From positions 69,928,609 to 69,992,608 of the forward strand of contig OX381709.1 in NCBI GenBank assembly GCA_947462335.1: DNA of 64,000 nucleotides. Direction: 5' to 3'. Every line of letters begins with the position of its first letter. The first letter of the stretch is position 1. The notes beneath the pieces were generated by a model, which worked only from the letters and a program-made list of their open reading frames with translations, was not told where the DNA came from and searched no databases. Source of the stretch: Harmothoe impar (lineage: Eukaryota; Annelida; Polychaeta; Phyllodocida; Polynoidae). Below, piece by piece: positions 35,244 through 47,347 of this stretch. Position numbers and translations under genes: made by a program.

Positions 35244-35799
35244 AGTTGTCACGGGATATACTGAGGTTTGATGGGGTTGTCATGAGAAATAAGTAGCAAA
35301 TATATCTCTTAAACCTCTATTTTCGTGCAGTGCCCAGTGCCTGTACGTACATGTACGAATAAACCCAACGTACACACCTCATTGCCTATTATTGATGCCA
35401 CTTAGCTGTTGTAGACATATCTAGCAAATCATTCTGATAATGATGGCTCGATATGACATGTGCACTACCCTATTGGCTTCAGCTGATATTTGTAGGATCT
35501 GTTAACGGTACACTGATCCAGCAACACAGTTAATCTCTGTACATAACCCTCATGCCAATTACCCTAGAACCCAAGTCTCTAGGCTAATTACTCAATCACA
35601 CTATGAATGATTGAGGTGGATTAGTTGAATGTGACAGGCGTCTTCTCCTTGTATACCATGCCTTTGGGTATACCAGAGTGTACTGTGTCTCATGGGCAGG
35701 CATAATGAGTCGACTTACGGTGAGCATGTGCTACCTGTTTACCCACTATTACCCTGATTAATATGAGTAGCCACTGCTGTAGCCCTGCAAAGAAAATGT

Positions 35800-36090
35800 C
35801 AAGCGGAACTTGTGTCATTCTTGTATCATGACTCAAGATTTTCAGAATGCTTCAGGAAAGTTCTGTGAACAATTCTTGATATTTTTTTGAATGAAACTCG
35901 AGAAATACACATCATGATTCTACTTGTGGAATTTCTTGTTATTTGCATGAGTGAAACGTGGGAAAATACACATCACCATTGAACATGTCACTAGGAATGG
36001 TCACTATTCTTGAGAATCCCCTGTGTCTATAAATTATCTTGTATTACACAGGTTTTCCCGAGAAATACACATATTTCTAACTTGCGTCAT
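35800..36090. repeat. loose repeats of CGAGAAATACACAT
   Basis: CTCGAGAAATACACATCA, GTGGGAAAATACACATCA and CCCGAGAAATACACATAT recur at about 35,898, 35,959 and 36,058, each downstream of a CATTCTTG phrase. An imperfect tandem array or a family of three relics. Confidence 0.45.
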
Positions 36091-36639
36091 TCTTGATTCT
36101 AGTTTGGAGGGAAAATAAAGATGAGTTAGAGTGGGTGCAAGCCTATTTACAGAGATGGAGATGTACACAGTCACAGACAGAAATAGTGGAAATGTCCAAA
36201 CGAGTAGCTCAATATAATTTGCCACCATTCCCTAGGCCAAATAATAAAAGGTTGGTTTCCGGTAACATGGTCTGAAAAAGCAGGCCCGGCCGGTTGGATT
36301 AAAATTGATTGTTGTTGATTGTTGTGGATTTATTTATTTCTAGGCCTGGATTTAGTTTTTTTTGCCCTAATATCCTTAATGTCCGATTTACAAACAGTAA
36401 GAACCGGAAAGTAACAAAAAACGAAGAAAAGGAAAAACAGAGAGGGACCCAGCCCTGTTTTGCTAAACCCGGGCGGGTTACCGGAAACAAACATTTTAAA
36501 GAATTTGGCTCTACCTGGCCGAATCTGATGCTGCGCCATTTGATTTAGACGGTTAATGCCCCCTCCCAAAATACCCTTTCAAGCAGTAGAACAGTGATTT
36601 ACCTCTACAGTGCTCCACAGCTCTCTGCATTACACCCGT

Positions 36640-36830
36640 CTGTTGTCATGTATAATAACCCTGGTGAGTCTACACGCAAAGGCTGCATTTACACTTGCTG
36701 ACCATATGGGGTTGATACACATGGGATCAGCATGAATTGAGCCTTGGATAGTAGGCAGGCTAGGGCTGTATTCCTGTGTCATGACGACCAACGGCATGAT
36801 ACATGAAAGCATTATGTGGTGCTTAAAGGG
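36640..36830. repeat. TTAA-family MITE, right part
   Basis: GTGTCATGACGACC, GGCATGATACATGAAAGC and the terminus GTGGTGCTTAAAGGGTTA follow the family layout. Confidence 0.55.
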
Positions 36831-36849
36831 TTAGACGTGTGGGTAAGCT

Positions 36850-38220
36850 GTACAGAGAAGGCCCAGACATCATTATGATGCCCGTCTCCCCGCCATGAGA
36901 GATACCTTATGGGGCAGCTGTGGCATTTAGCACCAGGTACTGAGGCTTCGGGATTAAATGTCACATAATCCACCCTACAGATGCCCGGAGGTACACAACT
37001 ACTGCCCCCACCACTATGTCCTTATATGGTACTGATGGACGGTTCATAGTGTTATATCGACTTCAAGCACACATGTAAACAATGGAGTTACTCTTGGTTA
37101 ATAACGTTAAATTGTTCTTAAAAAATTGTTCTTAAAAGTGTACTACTAGGGAATGCTACCTTTCGGCTCATTGTTTCATAGAATTATAAACATTTCCACC
37201 ACGCTAACTTTCACGATACGGCCATTTGAGCAAAAGAGCACCTTAACCATAGGAACAAATGGTATACAGTTTTTTCACATTATCGGTTATGCATAAGCCC
37301 ATTCTATTGATTAACCAATTGCAAACACACGTTGGGAATTGGTAATGGACTTATATACGAACATGTTAGAAACAAAAGACTAGGGCCGAGCCACCGATAA
37401 AATGGAAAAGTTATGAATTTTCTAAATAATTTATTTTGCTTTAAATATGGATCTTAGGTACATTCGTTTCCTGGCGGTTGATAAATGTAATGATCATAGG
37501 TAGAATATCAAGATAGCAAATGAGAATGGTTGATTTAGGAAAGGTACTCTATGTAGGAATAGCGAGTTAGCTGAAAGGAGACTTTTCATGAGATTCGGTT
37601 TTGCCACCAGCTGACCTCTGTGTAAGAACTAGAATTTCCCTTTAGAAGCTTTAGAGAAACATTTGTTGTCATGATGCCTCAGCACAGCATTGATATATTA
37701 AGTCGACACATCGGGAGTGAATTAACAGTATTAAACACATAATAGTAAATATTCATCTAACGGCATGTTGACAAAAAGCAATATTTGTCAACACTATGCA
37801 GTAATGTATACAATGAGGGTGTATTTGTGTATAATGATATCAAAGGGCATAGTGTCTGTATTAAGGCACTATGCCATCCAACCATGGTAAAAATATCTAT
37901 AGCAGATGACCCAATGTATATAATTAATCAACAACTACAATGGATGTCAATAACAATGGTGCGCCTACTACTGGTCTAGTATCTTGCTACTATCACATCG
38001 ATCCATTCCCGAGGCTACGAGACAGCAGCTAATTATTCTACCCTACCCCCCAAGCCTCCCCTACCCTGTCTGAGATGTTGACCATTGTCTTATCAAACCA
38101 CACAAGTTATTTATAACCTCACCTAGAACAATAGGGACCCTGGATGAGACCTCGAGCCCCGGGGGTGGAGGGACTGGGTAACACACTCACCAATGTATCA
38201 GATATGTAAGCTCGACAATG
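36850..38220. other. no gene recognised
   Basis: AT-rich sequence with no supported gene, RNA or repeat. Confidence 0.4.
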
Positions 38221-38230
38221 GGGAAATGAA

Positions 38231-38366
38231 GTACTGGCGTATTCATGCATCATGACAATGAGGGTGTATAGCACATCAGAACACTATGAGAAGGGTGGAC
38301 GTGGTGTGGTGCCCCCGCTACTACACGCAGCTCTCATTAAAACACTATGCTACGCTTAAAGGGTTA
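38231..38366. repeat. TTAA-family MITE, right part
   Basis: ACTGGCGTATTCATGCATCA, TGAC and the terminus ACACTATGCTACGCTTAAAG, GGTTA are recognisable. Confidence 0.6.
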
Positions 38367-38536
38367 TAATTATAGTCCCAATCTCTGCCTCAGACATAGT
38401 AATTTGTATCGATATCGAATTTAGATGAAGAATTAAGCTCCTTCTATACACCCCCCCTCCCGTGATGGTTCGGTTTTGGATATAGTCAAGATATTGTTTC
38501 AATAGTGGGAACTGTTTATTATGACGGTGACATTAT

Positions 38537-38757
38537 GGGAACGTTCACAAATGACGTCACCTGCTAGGGGGTGGGTGGGGGTCGTTGGGTTTAGTGACAA
38601 AAGGTGACATGGGGTTGGGGGTGTCAGGGTCTATGTGACATCACCTTTTTAAATCCAGACATAATTATGAAAAAACAACAATACAGACCATGGATGAATA
38701 TGAAAAGAAAAAAAGACTAATTAGGATAAGGGAATTACTCTGATATTGTGCATATTG
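38537..38757 (+). mobile_element. left-end fragment of the 19.1-kb transposon family
   Basis: GGGAACGTTCACAAATGACG, the G-rich subterminal section, GTGACATCACCTTTT and GGATAAGGGAATTACTCTGA all match 19,135-19,355 in order. The right end is absent. Confidence 0.8.
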
Positions 38758-39422
38758 TGCCCTGGCGTTTTTAATTTGCCAGGTTCGGTCCGTATGGGCC
38801 CTGTGGACCTGCTCACCAGCCTTCGGCTGTGTTGGTTTTGAAACTATATCTTTTAATTTGAAGGCATGATTCCCCCTGCATATACAAGACAGGCGCTTAT
38901 TTGAGATATCAATCCTTTAATCAAGGAGGAGGGGGGGGGGCAAAATTATTAATGCAAGCTGTGGCAGCAAGCAGTTTTCGCAGAAATTTTCCCCAGGGGT
39001 GAGGCTTTGTTAATTCCAATAGAGTTTTAGTCAATACTCAGCTATACCATCAACTGTAACTGATGCTTGCCTAGCCATGGTATCCACTATATGTGAGCAG
39101 GCAAGCAGAAAGGGGTATCCCCGCGGGAATAGTACCAATTTTAGCCACCAGGGGGCTCCACCACGGCCGGAAATGGTAGAAACAGGCTAATATTTGCTTT
39201 TTGGTACTTTTTTTTGGCGAATTCAATAATTCTATACAAAACATTCCATTTTTGATGAAAAGCATCCTTATTTGGAATGTGAAAAGAACGTTTTAGAGCC
39301 TAAATGGGTGTCTTTGTTGATATGTGTTGCTTCAGGTCTTTATTTCCAGGCCCTTTTGTTGAGCTAGTTTCAGTCTAGACCAGAAAGTGAAGACCTGTGA
39401 AGTTGCCTCTTCAGTTAGATCT

Positions 39423-39530
39423 CCCAGTGGGCACAGAATTCAGTTCAACGTTGAATCAATATTAAATCAATGTTGAATCACCATTGACAACCAGTTCTGA
39501 ATGTTGACACAATGTCCTGTGCCCAATGGG
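39423..39530. mobile_element. short mini-element with CCCARTGGGCACAG ends
   Basis: CCCAGTGGGCACAG and CTGTGCCCAATGGG are near-perfect inverted ends around a core with iterated GTTGAATCAA-like words. About 108 bp, non-coding. Confidence 0.6.
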
Positions 39531-40150
39531 TCTATGTCTTTGTTGTGATGCTGTACTTTAACTAAAGGGTGATCTCCGCGTTATCTATTAGCACTCGTAC
39601 TGGGTGTTGAACATTTTCGGGGTCCTTTACAGCCCATACATCAGCTGGCTAGCAGCTGCTTCGAAATCCGAGGGCTAGGTAGTCTAGACCGCTTTCCTTT
39701 TGTCGTCAATAGAGAAATATAGATTGAACGTGTACGGCTAAGGGCACAGCAAAAGATAGAAGTACAGGTAGCAGTACAGGTACAGGGTTTGTGGTTAAGG
39801 AAATATACCCCAATATGAACCCATCACCACCGAAGTGTGTAGTTTCAGGTGAGTAGAGCAAAGGGTCTCAATGAGAGGTATAATTATGCAGTGATGTAAT
39901 TATGTTACAACCCTGCAAACAAGATCTCAGGCAGAACTCGTGTGGTTCTTAAGTCTTAACCTGGCTCGAAAATATGTGAACAGCTTTTGACTGTGCCATA
40001 TTCTGTGGAATTCCACGTTATTTATCAAACAGAACTTGGGAATTGAGAGTTTGCAACTGGATAGAATCCGGGTAGGTAACCATAACACAAGAAAGGCTTG
40101 AGATATTCTCAAGAATTGTGAACATATCCTTATTACAATCAGAACTTGGG

Positions 40151-40204
40151 AATTGAACGTTCGCAACTGGTTAGAATCCGGGTAGGTCGCGAACGTTCAA
40201 TTCT
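40151..40204. repeat. hairpin with 15-bp perfect arms
   Basis: GAATTGAACGTTCGC and GCGAACGTTCAATTC bracket a 24-base loop (AACTGGTTAGAATCCGGGTA plus GGTC). The same right-hand phrase AATCCGGGTAGGT occurs near 40,066, so this is a duplicated motif that has folded back. Confidence 0.8.
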
Positions 40205-41582
40205 ATCAAGTTTAATTAGATATTGAAATACATGCATATGATTTCGATCAAAGTGGCAATATGAGGGACAGACCATAGACACCTCTCCTCTGGTGATCCT
40301 ATTTGCATAAAGCTCTGACCATATATTCTTCATGTGCACATAATTGATGATTGGCTTGAATAACACACAACTTCATCAGACCTGCACTACCATTGTAGGA
40401 GTCTTGATGAATTATTTGTCTGCCCACTACAGCAGAGAGTGTACTAACAGATTTCTGCCATGGTGTCCTATGCCTACTTCTATTCAATATAATGAGTATT
40501 ACAAATATAACAAACTATCTATTCTTTCTTTTTTTAAGTGAAGCAATATGGCCCAAAACGTTTTTGTGCCATGGTGCATAATACTGTGTAAATATGTTTG
40601 AATATGTTTGAATGTTTGAATATGTGGCACTTCTTGTCCTATGGTGTTTGGTTTCATATTGTGCCAATCAGTTACATGGAACAACAGTCACACAATGTGC
40701 ACCTTCCATACACTAAGTCAAACTAATCTGCTAGGTAGCACCCACCCTCCGCACACACGATAATTGCCCCACTCATTTGTTAAAGGCGTTGGATATCCGG
40801 TGCAGCTGTGACCTGATTTATGAACCTCTCTGACAGTCCTCCTACAAGTCTCATAACCATTCATAATTAACCAATGACGGTGCTACCATGCCTACACCAC
40901 GCCAAAGCGGTATCACTTCGTTGGGAATATGAATGAATATGTTCTCCGTGAGCTCTACATGATCACCTCCTTCCTTCACAACATGTGTAGGGCAACTACA
41001 TTACCCGTTTACCAGTCCTAATGATCAAAGAAGCAAAAAAAGATCTGACAGGTAAGACCGTAAATGATACCACCTTTTTGAATATTTGGCTTCAGAGAGA
41101 GCAATGCACTAATGCATGCTATTGCCTGAAACTCCGGGAAATAACAAATTGGTTTGAGTTTTTATAGGTTTAGACAGCCGTGGTGGAACAGGTATCCACA
41201 GAGGGCGGATGACATCACTTTCATTCCTTCCCACCCACATAAGATGGTGTTAAGTTATAAGCAACATTAAGCAGTGTTGATTATTAGGAACATTGGTTAT
41301 AAGAAGCAAATTTGCCTGGTCAAAAGGCTCTTCTAATAAGGAGATGTTACTGTGCCTTGGCATGTATAGCACCATCTATCGTGTAAAGTCTGCATTATAG
41401 ACGTCACTCCACCTGGAGCAGGGACAGAGTGAGAACAGGACAACATTTTGCATGGAGAGTGCAGCCGGAGGTAACAAAGCGACATGATAAAGCACTTCCC
41501 GTATAAAGGGAGACTTTTTTTTAGCGGTTGGTACACTGTGCTCTGATCTCCTCATTTCTGTAGTACCATACTACTAGTTTAA

Positions 41583-41878
41583 CCCTTTAAAGTGGCATTC
41601 TCACCAAGCGAATCCCACTCACAATTCTAGTACTGTTCTAGTCTGCTATGTGGTTAAGTGCGAGTGGTGAGAATGCCCCTTTAAGGGCCCCATGGTGCTT
41701 TAATGTATTGTGCCATTCACCGTCATTATTTATGGATAAATTCAGCCCTGACCAAGTAGCTCGCCAGACAGCGTTCAATCACCAAGTCAACGCCCAGCGA
41801 GAATTACAGGTTTCCGAGGTCGGCATGATAACAATAGAGGATATACCACATTCAAGCACTATGCTGCCCTTAAAGGGT
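41583..41878. mobile_element. full-length TTAA palindromic MITE with a nested TTAA mini-element
   Basis: TTAA flanks lie at 41,579-41,582 and 41,879-41,882. Ignoring the nested insert, the left end reads CCCTTTAAGGGCCCCATGGT and GCTTTAATG. The right end inverted reads ACCCTTTAAGGGCAGCATAG and TGCTTGAATG. TTAA targets with CCC-starting ends are typical of piggyBac-type elements, so that class is inferred. No transposase. This is the reference copy for many fragments in the window. Confidence 0.8.
41591..41679. mobile_element. 89-bp nested mini-element
   Basis: AGTGGCATTCTCACC and GGTGAGAATGCCCC are inverted ends, extended by a GAGTGGTGAGAATG/CATTCTCACCAAGCGA-type pairing. TTTAA flanks at 41,586-41,590 and 41,680-41,684. 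It sits inside the left terminus of the outer MITE. Confidence 0.75.
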
Positions 41879-42205
41879 TTAACGTGGGTTAACGGTTTCT
41901 TGATGCCTACATGTGCCACCTTCACACATAAATCACATGTATTTATCTGTCTCTGTGACGGCTCTATTCTATATGGAACACAGCTCTATACATGTATCCT
42001 AGGCACTGCCAGAGGTACAGCGGACACGTGTATCAGTGTCACGCAACTATATCTTGTACATAATTAGCATTGCTGCAATATTATGTCATCTTGAGTCATA
42101 CTGCGTTACCCTTGATGAGGAGCTCCCCAATGTATATACGGTATACCACTCTCCAGGGGCCATAAAAGGATGCAGGGAATTTACCATGTTCTTACAACCC
42201 TGCGC

Positions 42206-42277
42206 ACGGGTCTATAGCTCATTGGTAGAACAGCCGCTTGCGAGGAGAAGGTCCCATGTTCGGTTCCGATACTTCCA
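42206..42277 (+). mobile_element. tRNA-derived SINE head
   Basis: TATAGCTCATTGGTAGAACA is a good A box and GTTCGGTTCCGAT is a near-consensus B box at tRNA-like spacing. The acceptor ends do not pair, so it is not a functional tRNA. The body beginning CTTCCAAAAACGCTTTTC is echoed at about 43,720, suggesting a second, headless copy. Confidence 0.65.
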
Positions 42278-42639
42278 AAAACGCTTTTCAAAGAACCATG
42301 GCCTTTAGGCCTACATTGGTGGTACAGTATGACTATTGATACAATGTTGGTCATGTTGGTAAAAGAGTTCCGGCTTGCTAGGAATAGGGGGCCTTGGAAA
42401 CAGAGCCAACCCCTGCCTGTGGCCCTAGGAGTGGGACAAAAATGATACTGGGTGTGAACGAGTCCTATACTGTAGTTAGACGCCTTTCAACCTGACGGAC
42501 CAGCCGGGTCCTGAGGGGTAGAGCAGGGAAGTTTTCAGGGTTATATCCTGCATGCAGCTCCCCAGTTTTTCAGGTGTCATAGTCGTACAGTAAAACGACT
42601 GCTATGACTTCTAATGGTGGCATTGGCAGTTTTATTGCA

Positions 42640-43383
42640 TCACCATTACAAAAGTTCTTGTGAATGTTAGGTCTGTTGGTAGATATGAATCATACCAATC
42701 TCATATGGTTTTATAAAAATGGTCCTGCCACCCTACTAACAGTGGATTGGCTGAGTTGGTACGCAGTGGTGCAGTAATATATCTGGATGTAATCCTTGAT
42801 TCTAACTTAAAGTTCATAGAACATAGGAAAAATGTATTAGCAAATAGTCGACATAAGTTAAGGCAGTTGGGAAAAATAAGATACCACACAGACTGTGATA
42901 CTGCTTTAACGATATATACCTCAATGGTCTTATCCACCCTTGATTACGCTGATTTCATTTGGGATAGAGAGAATAAAGGTGAATCAGAGGAACTCCAGGG
43001 TTTATAGAATAAGGGTAAGGGCTTACGTACGGTATATAAAGTTAAATTAGAGAAAAAAAATTATGAACACTGTATAACTACATGAAGAGAGCACATGTGA
43101 CTGGCTCATCCATAGAAGAGATAAACATCTACTATATTATGCATATACCCTGGCGCAATGTGATAGGTATCTGGACATGAGGGTTATTCCCACAAGGGTT
43201 CACCAAGGAATAAGATTACGTGTACATAGATCACTTAAACCCATTCTCATTAGGAGCTGTATGTATAGAGCCATCACCAGGTGGAATAACCTGCAACCTA
43301 AGTCTACTACGATAGAGATGCTTTGGAAATTTAAGGCAGCCATTGAGAAGGACTATCCTAATTGTTTTATAAATGCTGTATAA
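42640..43383 (+). pseudogene. C-terminal relic of a non-LTR reverse transcriptase
   Basis: 42,747-43,004 encodes a thumb-type segment, with YLDVILDSNLKFIEH, LRQLGKIRYHTDCDTALTIY and TLDYADFIWDRENKG in order. A frame change and stops follow at about 43,005-43,170. The C-terminal tail (VIPTRVHQGIRLRVHRSLK, WNNLQPKSTTIEMLWKFKAA) ends at a TAA at 43,381-43,383. The catalytic palm is missing, so this is a 5'-truncated, frame-broken copy, the usual fate of non-LTR insertions. Clade not resolvable. Confidence 0.8.
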
Positions 43384-43987
43384 ATCATTATATAACATAA
43401 TACCGGCACTCTTCACATCTCATCTCATCTATCTTCAGTTTAATCACCGAGTACTTGTTCAGTTTCTTTTATAATACACAAAGACGGACCAGATGTATAA
43501 TGAACCATATTGCAGTCACAGCATGTATACATCAGACCGCTAAAGACATCGTAATAGTTAGGGGTGCTAGCGGCAGAAGGGCAATGCGCCAGAGCTAGTT
43601 TTGGGCTTACAAACCAATTAGATCCAATAAATATACTTTGAAAAAAAATAGAAGCTTGGCGACCTACGTCAGTGCTAACCTCCAGTATCGTAAGGTATGG
43701 TTGGATGTCAGGCATCTCAATACTTCCAAAAAGGCTTTTGGAGAAGCATGACCTTTACAGAAGTATTGGAAATGCTTGTACATGCCCTATATCTTACCCC
43801 TCGTCCTTCAAATGTCAACTTTGTAGGCAGCAAGCAACTTTTCAAATGAAAAGGTCACATTGAAGTCATCACTATCTCGACGTGCACGACTAGATTTAAC
43901 ATCGATATTAAAATACAACCTCGATTTATCATACCTAGGACAAAGCATACAGATTCCCGAAGGCGTATATTTGTGACATAAAGTCTG

Positions 43988-44029
43988 CTGTACGCTACTC
44001 TCAGGCTTGGGTTTGAGAGTGGCGTACAG
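43988..44029. repeat. 42-nt hairpin
   Basis: CTGTACGCTACTCTCA pairs with TGAGAGTGGCGTACAG with one mismatch around a 10-base loop. Could be a terminator-like or small-RNA-like hairpin, but no further support. Confidence 0.6.
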
Positions 44030-44484
44030 GCTACTAGACAGCCCTGGAGTAAGGGATAGTCCCTAAAGCTACAGCTGTGGGAACCCATTTTCAGGAGCTA
44101 TTTTGGATATTTTAAAATAATTATCCTTAATAGATTTAAAAAGCAGTTTGACCACTGATGGATAACCATGTTGTGTGAGCGATTGCACTAATATAAATGA
44201 TAGACAGCAATATGCGAATCTTATAAAAGTAATTATTTTGAAATTGATAAAAGCTCTGCTCATATTACAATATTTAATGGTTGCATCGCTTTAGACCTGT
44301 AGGCGAATAACATACTGCAAGTTAATCATTAAATGGCCTTGGCTTTTATTGAGGACAGTCTGAAGAGGGTCCATTACTCGTACTGCGTAGTACAGTAGTC
44401 GGCTGTGTGACTTACACTTACAGAGTTGTAGATTAGTCTGGTCTGGAAACCAGTCAAAGGGCCAGATAACATGGTGGCTTCTCA

Positions 44485-44600
44485 CTGCTTAAGCCTTCAA
44501 GGGCCACATATTACTTTAATACCATAATGCCTTTATCATCATGATGCATGGATGAGGCCATGATGAGTCGACCCACAATGCCTGCATCCCTGCAACAATG
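44485..44600. repeat. TTAA-family MITE fragment
   Basis: AAGCCTTCAAGGGCCACATA, TTACTTTAATACC and CATCATGATGCATGGATG follow the family order with many substitutions. Confidence 0.5.
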
Positions 44601-45132
44601 TTCAATAGGGGATGGGGATTATTGCCACTGAAATCACAATGCCATGGTTGACTTTGGATTTTTCACCCCATCATGTGGTACAGTGTTGGAAAACACAACC
44701 CAATATTTGCATACAATTCCTCCGCATTATTCTCACTAAAAGCGCCGTGAGTTTATCCCCTGGGTTCTTCCCCTTGAACACTGTGCATACAAACCGGAAC
44801 ATAAGAGGCAGAGCTGACAATGGTTATTATGGGCTAGCATGCATGGCCCTCGTAGCTTGGTAACCAGACACTTGAAGTTCTCCTGTAGTGAAGGGGCAAA
44901 TTCTGGTAGCAATTTCCGGTTTGGGCGGCCATAGTGGAGGCTGGTGGTGGAAGGCATGTTTGTGTGTAGGAACAGGAGGAGGAATGTGATGACGGCACAG
45001 GAACCAGTTCCTTTATGAGCAGGGCTGGGTGTAGTAGACACACTAGCCTTTTCTAAATTTGTATACATGGTCTGGGAGACTGAAGACTGATGGTTTAATG
45101 CGCCATGGATTAAGTAAATCTAAATGCCTTAC

Positions 45133-45696
45133 ATGGCTGACCAGTCTGAGTGCTGCCTTAGCCATGAATTAATGCGTTTATACTCATGGTTCTCGCTCTG
45201 GATATTCTCTAGGTAAATGTTTTTCAACAAGAAACCTACTGAATTACTCTGGCCTGAAAAGAAGAAAAAAACTGACTCTTTAGCTTTAATGCCCAAATAT
45301 TTTTTCAAAATTGGATATGAATGGGGCAGCCCTCTTTTGCTCGTAAGAGTAAAAACTTGACTTGCAAACTTCAGGGCTGACTCGCCGAGAACAGCATTGA
45401 CTCGCAGACTATCAAATCGACTCTGAGATCCCAAAAATCACTTGAAATCTTTTTCAAAATTGGAGAAAGATTTCTAGGGTCGGCCCTGTTTTGCTAGGTA
45501 GGGTCGGGCAACCTGAACACACTTTTTTTTTTACCTTATGAGGGCACACTGCCAAAATCTCATCAGTACTATGGCCGGCCAAATTTTGCTGATTTTTATA
45601 CAAATTACCTCTGAGATACTTGCCAGCACTGCGTTGGCGTATCATCATGATAAATAATGGAACTAGGCTACACTGTACATCTGAATGCAGAAAGAT
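45133..45696. repeat. 564-bp tandem unit 1
   Basis: Begins ATGGCTGACCAGTCTGAGTG and repeats at 45,697. Minus-strand frames exist in both units but have no motif and are interrupted at unit borders, so I do not call a gene. An internal AATTGG...AAAGATTTCTAGGGTCGGCC phrase repeats the surrounding style. Confidence 0.9.
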
Positions 45697-46266
45697 ATGG
45701 CTGACCAGTTTGAGTGCTGCCTTAGCCATGAATTAATGCGTTTATATAATAATCATGGTTCTCGCTCTGGATATTCTCTAGGTAAATGTTTTTCAACAAG
45801 AAACCTACTGAATTACTCTGGCCTGAAAAGAAGAAAAAAACTGACTCTTTAGCTTTAGTGCCCAAATATTTTTTCAAAATTGGATATGAATGGGGCAGCC
45901 CTCTTTTGCTCGTAAGAGTAAAAACTTGACTTGCAAACTTCAGGGCCGACTCGCCGAGAACAGCATTGACTCGCAGACTATCAAATCGACTCTGAGATCC
46001 CAAAAATCACTTGAAATCTTTTTCAAAATTGGAGAAAGATTTCTAGGGTCGGCCCTGTTTTGCTAGGTAGGGTCGGGCAACCTGAACACACTTTTTTTTT
46101 TACCTTATGAGGGCACACTGCCAAAATCTCATCAGTACTATGGCCGGCCAAATTTTGTTGATTTTTATACAAATTACCTCTGAGATACTTGCCAGCACTG
46201 CGTTGGCGTATCATCATGATAAATAATGGAACTAGGCTACACTGTACATCTGAATGCAGAAAGATC
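45697..46266. repeat. 570-bp tandem unit 2
   Basis: About 99% identical to unit 1: a handful of substitutions plus a 6-base difference near 45,745. Very recent duplication, or a collapsed or expanded assembly. Confidence 0.9.
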
Positions 46267-46269
46267 AAA

Positions 46270-47340
46270 TCCTTTGGGACTCTCATTGACAGAATTGTCA
46301 ACTTGTTGTAAATAGAGAACACTACCGCAGTAGCGACTCTAGACGCTTCCTTCAAGCAGAATATAAAACTGTTTGATGGACTGTTTGCTCAGAGACAATG
46401 ACTTCCAGAACAAAGAATCCAAGCCAAATGATAAGAGCAAACTGATCCAAATTGTCAAGTTTCCCTCCTCTAGACAGGGAGAGATGCACTGTGAATGACA
46501 CTTTTGGTCCATACAAAAATTGCCCTGTAGGCATTGCCAAATGGGTCTCATCTCAGTCCTAGGTAGGTTGCCATGTGGGACCAACCATGCTGTTGTTCAA
46601 GTGGCCCCACATAGGCTTGCCAAATCTAAGCAAGCGCAGCCTGCCCAAATACAATGCCTATGAGGGGCCCAGTAAGCAATACTGTTGGTGCTGCTATGAT
46701 AAAAGCTCTTCACATAAGCATACAAAGGGATTCATGTCTTCATTCATATAAAATGCCATATGCGATGCCAAGGAGAGAATTCCCTCGTCATTTTCATACC
46801 AGTAAAAAAAAAAGGGCAATGCATAATTAATACCATAAAGACAGGGTCCGCAAAGGGCGTCAGACTGGGTTATCACTGTCATTTGTTGTGGTTAAGAAAT
46901 GGATGTAGTTGGGCTAACATATCGCTCTTGTCACCTTGTCAGGGTTAAGGACGGAAGTGTACCTTGTCACAGTTAAGGACTGAGATGTGTCCCTTGTGTG
47001 CGTGGCCAACCCTGTCTCGCTCGTCCCTTGTGGTATGCCGAAGTTATGGGTCTGCTGCTATATATGGGGGAGGTATCCAGCACTAGAAAGGAAACAGGCT
47101 AATGTTTCATAAGACAAAGGAACAGCTATGTTTTATGTTCAAGTTGGAAAACATGTCCGGTTAGTTGCTTTTTTTTGTTTTGTGTTCATTTAGGAGGATG
47201 CAAAATATAATACAATTTATTTTTCTGAGCCCTCCCCCCTTCTGGAGGGGTCTATATTTTTTAGGAGAATGGCTAGGTTTGCAATTGCAAGTATTTACCG
47301 TTGCCATTCTTTATTACTCATTGTAATCATAGCCTAGTCT
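46270..47340. other. no gene recognised
   Basis: Short open frames only. Around 46,930-46,990 a CCTTGTCA-GTTAAGGAC phrase occurs two or three times. Confidence 0.4.
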
Positions 47341-47347
47341 GAAGTCT

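Noticed and set aside
42206..42277. possible functional tRNA gene
   Set aside because: A and B boxes are good, but the acceptor ends do not pair and the anticodon arm is irregular. Better explained as a SINE head.
45129..46355. paired minus-strand frames of about 100 residues
   Set aside because: They match each other only because of the recent tandem duplication. They break at unit borders and contain no known motif.
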